Both the position numbers and the translations under genes were made by a program. The notes below the pieces were generated by a model, which saw only the letters and a program-made list of their open reading frames with translations, made no database searches and was not told where the DNA came from. DNA of 64,000 bases from Acanthopleura granulata (lineage: Eukaryota; Mollusca; Polyplacophora; Chitonida; Chitonidae): positions 4,392,093-4,456,092 of the forward strand of contig JABBOT010000014.1 of assembly GCA_016165875.1 (NCBI GenBank), written 5' to 3'. Of this stretch, positions 22,001-30,790 are shown in pieces (within the stretch, counting starts at the first letter, position 1; every line of letters starts with the position of its first letter).

Positions 22001-24818
22001 TTCTCTGTAGCTGCAGCTTCACCTAGGTCATCCTTAGCTTTCTGAATAACGCTCATGACTTTTGGTGGCCGCGTGCCCCACTTCCAGTCACCAAACCCAA
22101 GTTCATCCCAAAAGAAACACACCCTAAAACGCCTCCCTAGTGTCGATGGCGTGAGTGGCTTGCCCATACTTTCGCCTATAATCTCAAAGTTGGTGTAAAC
22201 CACAAGGCACAGTTGATCACTGACCAGCTCAAAATCAGAATGTCTCCCCGCAGCAGGGGACACCCCGTAGTGTTCCTCAGTGGCCTTATAATAGTCATCT
22301 ACAGCTGTCCGTATGACCTCATGCACAAGTGATTGTGTGTTTCCCTCTGTTTGGCTGGGCTGCTCCACTCCTGAAGAGAACGAGGTCTCTTGCGTCCCCT
22401 CATTATCTGGCTCATCAATATCAAGATCATCTACAGGATCCAACCTAAAGTCCGCCATTGTACTGAAGAAGTGATATAGCCGTGCGTTAGTTCATAATAT
22501 CTACAAGAACAATTCGTTGTTCAATAAACATGAGTCAATACAGGCGCAAGCTCAATCCACACCAAGCTCCGTGAACAGCTGGGGCCCAAAGGCGTGTGGC
22601 AGTCGGCCGTCATCACAAATAATCCAAGTAGGATTGGCCACAACCAACAGCTTCTTGTTCGGTTCCCAAACCTCGGCCCCTATGACGTCATTATCCCTCA
22701 GACCGCCAGACCTGCTTTCGCAATCTCCCTGGCCTCGACTGACCAGAACCTTGGACGTGCTGTGGTAAAGAAGACCACGGTCAGGATCAGCAGCAATGAG
22801 GTGATGTTGATTGATGACAGCGATGTCCACCACTGCTAAATGGACCTTTGGAAGACGGCCCAGGAGAGAGAGAAAGGGGACTATGAAGCAGGTATATGAT
22901 TCTGTGAATGCGCTTGCGCATGGTGGTGGGTATGGTGTCACCACATTCTTCACGCGTCATCTCATTCTCGAAGATCGCCTCCAAGAGGTCAGCGCGGTCG
23001 GCCCGCGTGATCTCTAGCCACCGGGTATAGAGATTATCGTTCAGCCGCAGGGTGTCTTCGGGATAGAAGAGGCGGACATTCTCAGTTGATGCCATCTTTT
23101 CTTCTCGGCGTCGAGCTATGTTATGTTTCTGTTCGGTCTCTAATTAGAGGTTCGGTTCTGCTTGCTCTCCGGCCTACATAATTATGAATGTGAACGGGTA
23201 TGTGTCTACATAAATAATAGGTAATAGTGTATGTAGCTGGACACCATATGGCTTGATGTGTCGAGAACCTGAACATCCCCAGGGAGCTCTCTGGGGGCTG
23301 GGGTGGGGGGTGGGGGGAAGCTCCCAGCACCAGGTGAGCCAGAACCCCCATTATCTATACTACTAAAGTACTTGACTGCCAAAGTTATCATTAAATATTC
23401 CTGATTTTTACATACACCCGTATTTTCTGACTCCAAATATCTTTTGTGTTGACAATCTAACTGGGAATGTGACTCTATAATCAGGTTATATCAAGTAGAA
23501 ATCTACACGTACATGAGCTCTTAGTGGTGCCTTTGCCTTTAAATTTATTATCTTTCCGATAATTTATCATTCAGAAACTTTTGTTTTCCTCAACTCACGG
23601 AAATCTGGCTGTTGTTTCACATGCATGTACATATATATATATGTAAGGCAGCTATGGAGGACACAAAAGCTCTTATCATACAGTAAAAAAGACGGAAACC
23701 ATCAATCAACGTTAATTACCTCAGAAACATATTTAGACCGTTTACACGTAATCACGTATGTCACCCTGATTACAGACCCTGAATCCATTAATCATGCCAT
23801 ACCCAGGAGATATGACATAAAGAGTACAGTGACAAACACACATTGTTTACTAAGAGATTTTTTAGCAACACTGGAATTTTTTTTCAAAAACAACTAAACA
23901 CTGATATACAAACAAAAAATGTTGAAGAGATTATACAACTTTTAAAGATTATGCATCTGTGAGATTGTGTATAGGTGTGGGGGGGGGTAAAGGGGGATGG
24001 GGTGAGGGAAGGGGGGTGTAGCTGGTTTACTTTCCACAGTGGCCTCCTTTACTTCTACATATATCTACTGTAAACAGACAACACTGACCAGGTTCTAAAC
24101 ATCTCCAGAATCCATTTAGGACTGCATGAGAAACTGAAGTCAGATTTGCTTAGACCTGGTTTGGTGTAATCGTAGTAGTAGCTCAAATTAGGAACTGGAC
24201 TGGTTTAAACCAGAACAGGTTGCTGTGTGACCACATCTTGAGTAAACCTTATTGGCCCAATTTATAAGTCATTCAGGTTTTCATAGAACAGGATGCTCTC
24301 TAACAAACTCAATTCGTTTATTTTACTTTTTTAATGACATTCAAAATGGGATTGGAGCCAAAAATTTGTGAGCACTCCTATTTGGCTAAAACTCATGAAT
24401 TCTTAACCTTTTTCATATGAAATAACAGAATTTAACGGTCCTTAAACATGGAGTTGAAACTACAGGAATGTTGGCTGGATTGGCAAAAACATTAAACCTT
24501 AAAGAAAAATAGGACAATATAAACACCTGCGACGTACCTGTATATATGCCGACAGACTGAGGGTTTAGGGTACAGACACTTTGAAACCTTTGGGACCTTA
24601 ACTTGAACATTAAGATGTGCACTTGAATTCGCACATGCCCGCGTTGAAAAATCCAGCATCAAAACTTACCTCACTTCTCTCTGATTGGCCGCTGTGATGA
24701 GGTCAAACTTCTGACAGTACTTCTGTCGGCACACAAACACCAGCGCCACCAGCGAAGCTACGAAGATCGTAGCTAGAATGCCTATTGCAACTGCTACTAC
24801 AGTATCCATGGTTTCCAT
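12774..24818 (-). CDS. TMEM98: TMEM98 orthologue, complete coding region in four exons
   Basis: Single-pass membrane protein. In mammals TMEM98 sits in ER/plasma membrane and binds MYRF, inhibiting its self-cleavage; that role is family knowledge, not shown here. Coding exons (minus): 24809-24670, 14928-14791, 13942-13733 and 13005-12774. All junctions are GT-AG and each interrupts a codon after its second base; the total of 720 nt gives 239 residues plus TGA (human about 226). Residues 4-26 form a hydrophobic helix followed by CRQKYC, as in the vertebrate protein. Residues 57-93 keep an acidic stretch and an IINPNLEEIL-like segment. Residues 97-160 contain PHCIAILKTCH and ISPRVDEVVQSMYPPLD. 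Residues 164-200 contain VSHLVLITKHACHLSG and LDWIDQSL. Two nearby ATGs exist (24818 and 24809); the second matches the vertebrate start best. The C-terminal roughly 40 residues diverge. Intron 1 of the coding part (about 9.7 kb) hosts a transposon relic. Confidence 0.95.
13733..13942 (-). CDS. TMEM98: TMEM98 coding exon 3 (core of conserved domain)
   Basis: 210 nt, acceptor TGATTATTAG, donor GTATGA. It encodes the best conserved part of the protein: GLVPHCIAILKTCHQLTERL, then KRISPRVDEVVQSMYPPLDA. These match the helical domain known to have a cyclin-like fold in vertebrates (family knowledge). No break or stop is present. Confidence 0.95.
14791..14928 (-). CDS. TMEM98: TMEM98 coding exon 2
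   Basis: 138 nt, acceptor TTTGGCAG, donor GTAAGA. It encodes about 46 residues rich in acidic positions, with the INPNLEEILKDERWVDDA segment that aligns with vertebrate TMEM98 just before the conserved domain. It enters and leaves in the same phase, so it joins its neighbours without a shift. Confidence 0.93.
15043..15125 (+). mobile_element. SINE 3' fragment, degraded
   Basis: ctctgctcggtttcctcccaccaaaacgctggccgcc matches the SINE body; the tail is strongly degraded. Confidence 0.6.
15380..15510 (-). repeat. Dispersed AT-rich repeat (family B), copy 3
   Basis: ggtagggtgatatcctactggaaaaatgtaag...gcaccaaaaatcatattt: the opposite orientation of the family's left half. Confidence 0.6.
15597..15700. 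repeat. 104-bp hairpin (MITE-like inverted repeat)
   Basis: Arms 15597-15636 and 15661-15700 pair at about 35 of 40 positions (catggttactga at the outer ends). Inside, taagcc/ggctta forms a second stem. Similar foldback structure is typical of small MITEs; no target duplication was identified. Confidence 0.75.
16196..16325 (+). mobile_element. SINE 3' half
   Basis: Body from the 'ctgcagatggttgtg' segment through cccggtttcctcc to tail gaaatattcttgagtatggcat and accaatcaatttaataaa. In a TMEM98 intron, antisense to the gene. Confidence 0.85.
16960..17478 (+). repeat. Family B copy expanded into a 52-bp tandem array (8 units)
   Basis: The left part is an ordinary family-B segment (aggatatcattttaactttcacacaatcctcaaaatac, cagaatcaggcaaaatgagg). 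From 17066 the segment gcaacttagtcttggaaaNNatttNaggtcaaatatagtattaaagcgata repeats every 52 bp at 17066, 17118, 17170, 17222, 17274, 17326, 17378 and 17430. Units 1-3 and 4-6 show the same series of variants (ccatt, acact, tcact), so a three-unit block was itself duplicated. Confidence 0.9.
18529..18895 (+). repeat. Left terminal inverted repeat of the 4.8-kb element
   Basis: Matches the reverse complement of 22886-23364 with substitutions and deletions, including loss of roughly 50 bp around the ORF start. Shared landmarks include the octadecamer ctctaattagagaccraa and cattcataattatgtaggcc. The inner half encodes the remnant of the terminal ORF. Confidence 0.85.
18733..19004 (+). pseudogene. 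Left-TIR copy of the terminal ORF, 5'-truncated
   Basis: Encodes the same motif order as the right copy (LLE-IFQNEMT, then PTTMREWIRRIIYL), continuing with HDQDVIIADST and ending at TAG near 19,003. The region equivalent to the start codon is deleted, so no proper start remains. This copy shows what followed the TIR segment before the right copy shifted frame. Confidence 0.5.
19031..19084. repeat. Perfect 18-bp inverted repeat with 18-nt loop
   Basis: aaaattcaaaccctacag (19031-19048) is the exact reverse complement of 19067-19084. It sits just after the left-TIR ORF stop inside the element. It could be a terminator-like hairpin or the footprint of a smaller insertion. Confidence 0.75.
19280..20290 (-). 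pseudogene. Element ORF with beta-rich sequence, frameshifted and partly duplicated
   Basis: Minus-strand remnant. One frame (20218-19976) ends in a stop near 19,976 while the next frame continues at 19,988, so one frameshift separates two matching halves. The composition (alternating hydrophobic/polar, many Ser/Thr/Val) suggests beta structure, as in a structural protein, but that is inference. Below 19,620 a roughly 125-bp direct duplication (19,418-19,487 and 19,541-19,610) interrupts the frame. Confidence 0.45.
20417..21332 (+). pseudogene. Element ORF on the opposite strand, multiply frameshifted
   Basis: Plus-strand coding remnant broken into three or more frames. Recognisable pieces: DPSSNNLQIAFDITFQKVLE (from 20,425), KWNTQPKVWWESQLNFAVW (about 20,530), SPYDRRAFEQICTEF (about 20,745) and ILDKSEGFTQAGMDDTIRTH (about 20,978), followed by a degraded C-terminal part. 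It resembles a recurrent hypothetical protein of marine invertebrate genomes by memory; function unknown. It converges with the minus-strand remnant 21361-22458. Confidence 0.55.
21361..22458 (-). pseudogene. Element ORF, acidic/coiled-coil protein, frameshifted
   Basis: An intact ATG at 22458 opens 214 codons: an acidic, Ser/Gln-rich N-terminus, then a folded-looking middle with FWDELGFGDWKWGTRP. The original coding appears to pass to another frame near 21,850, continuing as a charged coiled-coil-like stretch (about 21,754-21,560) and shifting again to a short Gly/Leu-rich amphipathic tail with GGLKEWVKK (about 21,460). Such a tail recurs in hypothetical proteins of invertebrate genomes (memory only). 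At least two frameshifts; non-functional as read. Confidence 0.55.
22552..22840 (-). pseudogene. Element ORF remnant, beta-rich, unrecognised
   Basis: Open frame on the minus strand with HLIAADPDRGLLYHSTSKVL and VWEPNKKLLVVANPTWIICD, ending at a stop near 22,552. It lies just inside the right TIR and probably continued the terminal ORF before a frameshift. No family recognised. Confidence 0.45.
22787..23095 (-). pseudogene. Terminal ORF of the element, unrecognised, inside the right TIR
   Basis: 102-codon ORF. The first 70 residues look genuine: a hydrophilic domain with the string YTRWLEITRADRADLLEAIF and PTTMRKRIHRIIYL near its end. The left TIR carries the corresponding segment. After about residue 71 the frame becomes Ser/Pro/His-rich and likely out of the original frame, since a credible continuation lies in another frame. 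Function unknown; its position at the element edge is the only contextual clue. Confidence 0.55.
22886..23364 (-). repeat. Right terminal inverted repeat of the 4.8-kb element
   Basis: About 479 bp; the fuller of the two terminal repeats. It contains the ATG and first codons of the terminal ORF (from 23095 inward), plus a G-rich insertion (about 23,280-23,320) missing from the left copy. Confidence 0.85.
23975..24020 (+). other. G-rich tract with quadruplex potential
   Basis: Five or more runs of three or more G within about 45 bp (gggggggggtaaagggggatggggtgagggaaggggggtg pattern), on the non-template side of TMEM98. Confidence 0.6.
24670..24818 (-). CDS. TMEM98: TMEM98 coding exon 1 (membrane anchor)
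   Basis: Encodes MDTVVAVAIGILATIF and the rest of a roughly 23-residue hydrophobic helix, then a Cys/basic stop-transfer (CRQKYC). The donor is GTAAGT immediately below 24670 and the exon ends after the second base of a codon (AG|). ATG at 24818 would add three residues (MET) before the ATG at 24809. An acceptor-like pyrimidine run followed by AG lies upstream on the minus strand (about 24,865-24,890), so 5' UTR probably continues into another exon. Confidence 0.93.
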
Positions 24819-25016
24819 GGAACCACAGCACCTTCACGTATACATTGGGCTTCAGGCCGGAGCTTTCAGTCAGGACAAAGGGGAGATAAATCTGGAAAGT
24901 AGAAGTGGAAGTACTTTTATACTATCAACCATAAAATGGGTTGATCTGCAACGAAGGCATCCACATGAATCACGAAACAGTAATTTAACCAATCACGAAT
25001 CAACAATAAACCCAAT

Positions 25017-25064
25017 GGTTGTGAAATATTCCTGAGAACAGCATAAGACACAAATCAAATCACA
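25017..25064 (+). mobile_element. SINE tail fragment, weak
   Basis: gtgaaatattcctgagaacagcataagacacaaatcaaa resembles the SINE 3' end; too short and diverged to be certain. Confidence 0.45.
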
Positions 25065-25069
25065 ACATG

Positions 25070-25203
25070 CCCAAGAATATTTCACTTCAACAAAAGCATT
25101 CAGTGTCATATTTCACTTCTACAAAAGCATTCAGTTTTTACATTTCACTTCTACAAAAGCATTCAGAGTCATATTTCACTTCTACAAAAACATCCACTGT
25201 CAA
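25070..25203. repeat. 31-32-bp tandem repeat, four units
   Basis: Units acaaaagcattcagtgtcatatttcacttct at about 25,091, 25,122, 25,154 and 25,186, the last diverged. Confidence 0.85.
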
Positions 25204-25497
25204 GGAGAAGAGCAGTGGGTGGAAATTAAACCACTTGCATTTTGGCAGGTAGCTGATGAACTTTGCCACATGTGACACTCACAGAGCGACATGTACGTGT
25301 AGGTGATTCTCTTGAAAGTGAAGTTTAAATCTTTGCTGGACACCCTGTTAGACCACCTGTGCAGCCCTGTTAACTGCCTACCTATATCCCGAGAACACTG
25401 GCAGCACGTAAATCTCCATATTTACCCTTATTTCGACTATGACTAAGTTGATAGAATCTTTGGTTTCTGAGAGTTCACTGATTTTGTTGATTTTTGG

Positions 25498-25665
25498 AAG
25501 GCACGCTTATATCCTACTAGGAAAACGTAAGTATAAGCACCAAAAATAATATTTTTTATAACATAAATGTTTTAGAAATTTGTCTCTAAATATGCAAATT
25601 TTTGGGGGAGGGGGTGGTGGAAGTAGAAGTCATTCAAAGCACACTGTAAATAGCATTTGACAGGC
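25498..25665 (-). repeat. Dispersed AT-rich repeat (family B), copy
   Basis: cttatatcctactaggaaaacgtaagtataagcaccaaaaataatatttt matches the 15.4-kb and 40.7-kb copies, followed by a G-run segment common to several copies (tttgggggaggggg). Confidence 0.6.
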
Positions 25666-26471
25666 TAAATATGCTTCAAAAGACTAAAAGTACAGTGTAT
25701 ATTTATAATTATAGGTCATAATAACACAGTACATTGTACATCAAGAAAATCAGGATTTCGACATAACCACCTTGACTGCAAAGCACATCTGCCTCAACAA
25801 GGCTCCCCTCTGTTTGGGAAGACCACAAGAACGATATCTATCTCTACCAGGATGTCCAATGCACTCATTCATACGGATGTATTGTATAAATGTAGGTGCG
25901 TAACTAGGTATATGAACAGGTACACATTCATGCTGCACGTCTAAGTGTGCATGTACGTACTTAAGCATTTTTGGCCAAAAAAAAAGTTTGAAGTGAAAGA
26001 CAGCGCATCTTCTCAGTTAAGTTCACAAGAAAAGCTGAACAATGTCATGTTTATTTTGGTAAAGTATTTTTTCTAAATGCAACTGCGACAGCAGAAATTG
26101 ACATTTGACTGTGCTACATTGACTAGCATGCCATTCTGTCTGGGCTGTGGTGTAATTCTTCCAAGCGCGGGACAATCTTGTCACCTGACACTGTTGTAAG
26201 CTGCCAGGGCTCTGTATGGAACTTAATTATATATGTAAATTTATAACATGAATTGATAAAGAAACCTACTCCCGCCACAGCAGTATGGTCTGGAAATGTT
26301 GTTCACACATGTACTTGCTATAATTAAAACATATAACATTAAAACAGTGTCCTATGCCTATGTTATTGCATGTTACACTGACCGTCAACTCAGAAGATTT
26401 ATGTCACAACTTTAACATCAGCTGATATCTCCTGGCTCTCTGATTGGTCAGCCTATCATAAGCTTAAAAGC

Positions 26472-26759
26472 ATGGACGCCTTCAAATCCCCAGCCGGCAG
26501 CAAAATGCTCCACACTTCAAACGAAGATAATTCAGCAACGAACTTACACAAATTCAAGCAGGTCTTTGCATTCATGGAAAAATTTTATGATCTTCTTAAT
26601 GAGCAGTGCCACAGTCAAGAGCTGTGTTTTACTTTAACAAATTTAGAGGAATATTATGATCTGTGTACATCATATAGGCCACCCATAAAGTATTCTCCAG
26701 CTCAACTCACTGACTTTGTATCGGAAAAAACATCACTCATTGCTCGAGTACAGGCATGA
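26472..26759 (+). CDS. Unrecognised 95-residue ORF
   Basis: ATG-to-TGA ORF with a protein-like composition: hydrophilic N-terminus, then helical-looking FKQVFAFMEKFYDLLNEQ and LEEYYDLCTSY. No low complexity, no repeat match seen in the window. Just upstream are an inverted CCAAT box (gattggtcagcc, 26,440) and an AT-rich spot. It could be a small intronless gene, one exon of a longer plus-strand gene, or a retrocopy fragment, nested in the presumptive 5' intron of TMEM98. No family recognised. Confidence 0.35.
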   Translation: MDAFKSPAGSKMLHTSNEDNSATNLHKFKQVFAFMEKFYDLLNEQCHSQELCFTLTNLEEYYDLCTSYRPPIKYSPAQLTDFVSEKTSLIARVQA

Positions 26760-27342
26760 CAGTTGCTCTGGGGAGTACAGACACCACAGTCGCTCTTCAG
26801 TCGGGCTACATAACAACTGATTGACCATAAAACAAGCCACATGTATATATAGGTGACAAGTGTGCAAAGGTGGTGTAAGTATCAAACCGCGTGTTGAACA
26901 CTACGTAAGCAGTAATGTAATTTACAACTAAACACATTGTAAGTCAAAATATGACGAGAACTGTCTTCAAGAATGAGTATTAGCACCTTATCAGGCCTTT
27001 ATAAAGGTCTTGCAAGCTTGCCAAAAGGCGCCCCCTTGTGACCAGTCCATGCATCAAGAAAACATAATTTTTCTCTAATTCGCCCTTCAACAGAGGGAAA
27101 TTACATTTCCATATACAAGTACAAAGCAATAAAATAGAAAATAAAGCTCTAGTGTTTAACACTAGGTGAAGCACTGCTTAATGGGAACAAATAATTGCTA
27201 GACTGCCCTTTAAAACACTATTTTTATTTTCTTACAAATGCCTGTTTTCCTGATAACACTTCAGTGGGTACATGTACCTGATTTAGGTACACACACATAC
27301 AACTGCAAAGTAGTGCTACATGGACATGTGTGTACATTATCA

Positions 27343-27610
27343 TTGATTTACTTAATTGATCGATGTTTTACGCCGTACTCCAGAATATTTCACTTATATG
27401 ACCGCGTCCAGCATTACTGTTGGAAGAAACGGGGCTGAGCCGGGGGGAAACCCACCACCATCCACAAATTGTTGGCAAACCTTGCCCACATACGGCCCAC
27501 GAGGAAGCCAGCAGGCACTGTATTTGAACTCACAGCGACCGCATTGATGGGAGGCTTCTGGGTCATTGCGCTGCCCTAGCGTGCTAACCGACTGAGCCCC
27601 GGAGGCCCCC
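27343..27610 (-). mobile_element. Full-length SINE with perfect 12-bp target duplication
   Basis: Reverse copy with tail, body and intact-looking tRNA head (ccgactgagccccggaggcccc). Flanked by identical tgtacattatca at 27331-27342 and 27611-27622, showing LINE-type retroposition. Confidence 0.95.
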
Positions 27611-27841
27611 TGTACATTATCAGGTCTCCGCAAGAGTCATACTGTTGAAAATCATGCTTATTTATACAACAAGCGCCATCACATGTACACAAGGCTAAAT
27701 AAAGTTTTCTGATTTGAGTACCGCAATGGTCTATGTTGCAAAAGTGTTCCAATGGATTTTGCAAATTACTAACTAGGAAAAATCATAAATACATCAACAT
27801 GTAGAGCTTAATCACATACTTCACACACATCAAAACGATCT

Positions 27842-27905
27842 TCCTGACCACCATCATATCAGTGAAATACTCTTGAGCAGGGCATAAAACACCAATCAAA
27901 TAAAA
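27842..27905 (+). mobile_element. SINE 3' tail fragment
   Basis: Contains gtgaaatactcttgagcagggcataaaacaccaatcaaataaa, the terminal part of the SINE; the rest is missing. Confidence 0.75.
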
Positions 27906-27968
27906 AGACAAATAAAACAAACATCAAATTAAAGCCTTTAAAAACATTTTTACAGATTCAGTTTCCCT

Positions 27969-28042
27969 TTAATTTATTTATTTATTTGATTAGTGTTTTA
28001 TGCCATACTCAAGAATATTGTAAATTCACAGCGACCACACTG
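27969..28042 (-). mobile_element. SINE copy with internal deletion
   Basis: The tail (tttatttatttatttgattagtgttttatgccatactcaagaatatt) is joined directly to a head-proximal piece (aaattcacagcgaccacactg), skipping the body. Confidence 0.75.
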
Positions 28043-28545
28043 TCAGTCTCCCTTTGTGTTGGGCTTGTGGGGGGACACTGGCTGAAGATGTGCACCCATC
28101 AAGGGTGTAAGAGAAATACCCGCCTGCATTTGACCCATGCGGAAACGAGAAGAGGCTGAGGTGTACCAGCATTCAAGCTAGCTTACAGTTGTATGTCTGT
28201 ATCTACCTTCCACATGCGTAACATACCCCTTGCTTACTTCCTCCTTAAGTAGAATGTCAAGGATTTCAGGTATATGCACACGATGACGGTACTGATAGTC
28301 GAAGCCTGTTCTAAATGTAGTCATTATAGAGGACTTAGTAACTCATGTATGATATCTGACAAGAACACTCGGAAACCACTGCCACCTTACACAGCTTGGT
28401 GCGAAATCCAGGCAAATACACGTACATGCTTGTGTAACGGATACATGTACGTGAAAAGGGTCTCTAAAACTAAAGATTATGGCTTTAAGGGAAATCAAGA
28501 AAGCTCAGCCTGGAAAGTCAATTTTTTTTTTTTTTTTTTTTTTAG

Positions 28546-28770
28546 ATGTCTCTTAACAACACCCACTGTTTTATGCATTTACATCAATGGTTGGAAATTT
28601 TCAGAAATGACATCGACGAACACAGGGCCAACTTGGTGCCTCTTATTCGAACTCTTCCCTACACCTACAGAGAGTTGTTTGACATATTCCTGACAATATC
28701 AACAACCATTTTTGCATGCCTGCAAGCTGTAACTTGTTACATTCTAAGGGTATATTTAAAGGTGCATTAA
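28546..28770 (+). CDS. Possible exon, unrecognised
   Basis: A 23-nt T-run followed by AG and ATG (28,522-28,546) mimics a strong acceptor. The frame encodes LHQWLEIFRNDIDEHRANLV and LPYTYRELFDIFL, plausible helical protein, then becomes hydrophobic and ends at 28,770. A donor-like GTAACT lies at about 28,730. It may belong with the ORF at 26,472, but no shared domain is known to me. Chance ORF remains possible. Confidence 0.25.
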   Translation: MSLNNTHCFMHLHQWLEIFRNDIDEHRANLVPLIRTLPYTYRELFDIFLTISTTIFACLQAVTCYILRVYLKVH

Positions 28771-29454
28771 CTGCACTAAAAGATGTTTTTCCCTATGTGA
28801 ACAGTTGGAGGAATTTGAGTAGTTGAAAGCAGGAGTGTGCAGCAGAGTTTTCGTCATCTTTCCGCATTGGGGGGGGGGGGGGGGCAGGTGCATACCTGTT
28901 TCCTGGTTCAAATCAGAGGACAAGCAGGCTCTCAGCATCAGAGAGGTCAGATGTTCAAATCCAGCACTTAGTGGTTCTTCTCCAAGCTTCAGCCAGATGG
29001 TTTGTCACAAAGCTGCAGCTGATCTGAGATGGTATTATCCATGTAAATGTGATGCCCACACATTATGTGCACATTACAAAAAACAAAACACTGACCCCAA
29101 TCTCTCTACAGAAAAACATGAAACTTGTTCCCACTTCAGGCGAAAGCAATACATGGTCAAAGTTTAAGAGGTCAGTGTAACAACTGGCTTCTGGACACAA
29201 TAGGTAAGTTTTGAAATGTTTCCAACACAGCTATTTAGCAGACCAGATGGCACACTTGATACGTCTGATAGGATCTAAGCCATATGCTGTACCCTGACTT
29301 TCCTGTCTACATGACACATGTAACATTATACAATCTTGTTAAGGGCCAACACAGTAGAATGTCAGATTATTTGTGCTATAAAGCTGCTCTATAATGTACC
29401 CAGTATAAGAAAACACGTACATCATCATTATTTACAAGTGAACAAACACGAAAA

Positions 29455-29812
29455 CTTTCCCATGATGGAAACACTAAAACAACTGACTGAGAGACTAGAG
29501 CATGACAACTTTTCAATGGTGGAAACACTGAAACAACTGACTGAGAGACTAGAATATGACAACTTTCCACTGGTGGGAACACTAAAACAACTGACTGAGA
29601 GACTAGAGCATGACAACTTTCCAATGGTGGTAACACTGAAACAACTGACTCACAGACTAGAACATGACAACTTTCCAATGGTGGTAACACTGAAACAACT
29701 GACTGAGACTAGAACATGACAGCTTTCCATTTTTCAAAACACTGAAACAACAAACTTAGAGACTAGAACATGACACCTTTCCAATGGTGGAATCACTGAA
29801 GCAACAGAGTGA
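29455..29812. repeat. 54-bp tandem repeat, six to seven units
   Basis: ggaaacactraaacaactgactgagagactagarcatgacaactttccaatggt repeats every 54 bp from about 29,467, and the last two units are diverged or shortened. The open frame (18-residue periodic Lys/Gln/Leu-rich) follows from the period and is not taken as a gene. Confidence 0.92.
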
Positions 29813-30659
29813 AAGCTTAAGGCTGATATTTTGTATACAAGGATGTATAAATGTACAGGTATACTACAGTAATACGGATGACTTGTATTCTGGAATATGG
29901 CAAAAAAACAAACAAAACAAAAACAAACACCAGCCCAATGAAGAAATTCAAAAAATGGTTCAGTGGCGCAATACATGCTACATGTATGTCTTAATATGCA
30001 GTTTTGGTTGTGTCCTTACCTACTAAAACTGTACGACTATGTTCTCAGCCTTTGGCTTGGGAAGGGGACAATGATGGAGTATGAACTACAGACTTCAGCG
30101 GCCAGTCAGGTAAGTATTAAGTACTGTACACACTGCCTTCAATGATGACACATAGGAAAATTCCAGCCAAAGGTCTCAAACAATCAGGGCTCAAGGAGCT
30201 GGTTCAGCAGATCCAATAAGTTCACAAATGACACCAACTCTGAAAATTTCGGACCATGTCACCACTGATGAAGAATATTCATAAAATAGAGGGGTAAAAT
30301 AAAATATTCTCCACAAATGAACATTTTATAACCCGTCTGGCAAAACTTTTTGTCTTTCAAATAATCTTACTTTAATTGTTACATTTTCATGAGCCCTTTA
30401 AGAAGTGATAAAGCAGGATGCATAAGCCGTGTCACATGCAGGATAGCACTGACCTTAATCCTGCCCAGAGTGTTAGCTGTAATCAACTTATCAAACCACA
30501 GCCCAATATCAAACCACTAAATCCTAACCCACAAGATCACATTACTGATAAAATGGTTCATTCTTTAAAACAAGGTTACAATATATCGATCAGTATATAT
30601 GTAATGTATACACCATTTTTCCTTCGGAAGACACATCCTTACATAAACACAACGTACTT

Positions 30660-30790
30660 CATTTATATGTTTATTTGATTGGTGTTTTACTCTACTACTT
30701 GAAGATTTTCCACCTGTAATGGGAGACAGTTCTACAGGTTGTGGAAACCCACAAGAGCCCAGCCAAAACCACCGGCATGTGGTAAGTAAC
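30660..30790 (-). mobile_element. Degenerate SINE copy
   Basis: tttatatgtttatttgattggtgttttac is a clear SINE tail; the following body is only loosely similar (ggtgtggaaacccac-type fragments). Confidence 0.5.

Larger units (their letters stand above)
18529..23364. mobile_element. 4.8-kb TIR element, Polinton/Maverick-like or virus-like relic
   Basis: Both ends carry matching inverted repeats beginning AGTAGTATAGATAA and the element is flanked by a direct AAAGT (18524-18528 and 23365-23369). Length is 4,836 bp, far below the 15-20 kb of complete Polintons, so it is deleted or non-autonomous. The 5'-AG/CT-3' ends and short target duplication suit integrase-type insertion (family knowledge; Polintons usually make 6 bp, and only 5 bp are certain here). 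Base composition is visibly more GC-rich than the host flanks. Coding remnants lie on both strands, all broken; I recall similar hypothetical proteins from cnidarian and molluscan assemblies but cannot name the family. No integrase, polymerase or capsid gene can be recognised. Confidence 0.8.
14929..24669 (-). other. TMEM98 intron between coding exons 1 and 2 (9.7 kb)
   Basis: Contains, from low to high coordinates, SINE fragments, the 104-bp foldback, family-B copies with the 52-bp array, the 4.8-kb TIR element and a G-rich tract (23,975-24,020). Outside these, 17,480-18,528 and 23,370-24,669 show nothing recognisable. Confidence 0.8.

Noticed and set aside
29336..29719. 127-codon ORF with 18-residue repeats
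   Set aside because: Follows the 54-bp tandem repeat period; no flanking coding evidence.
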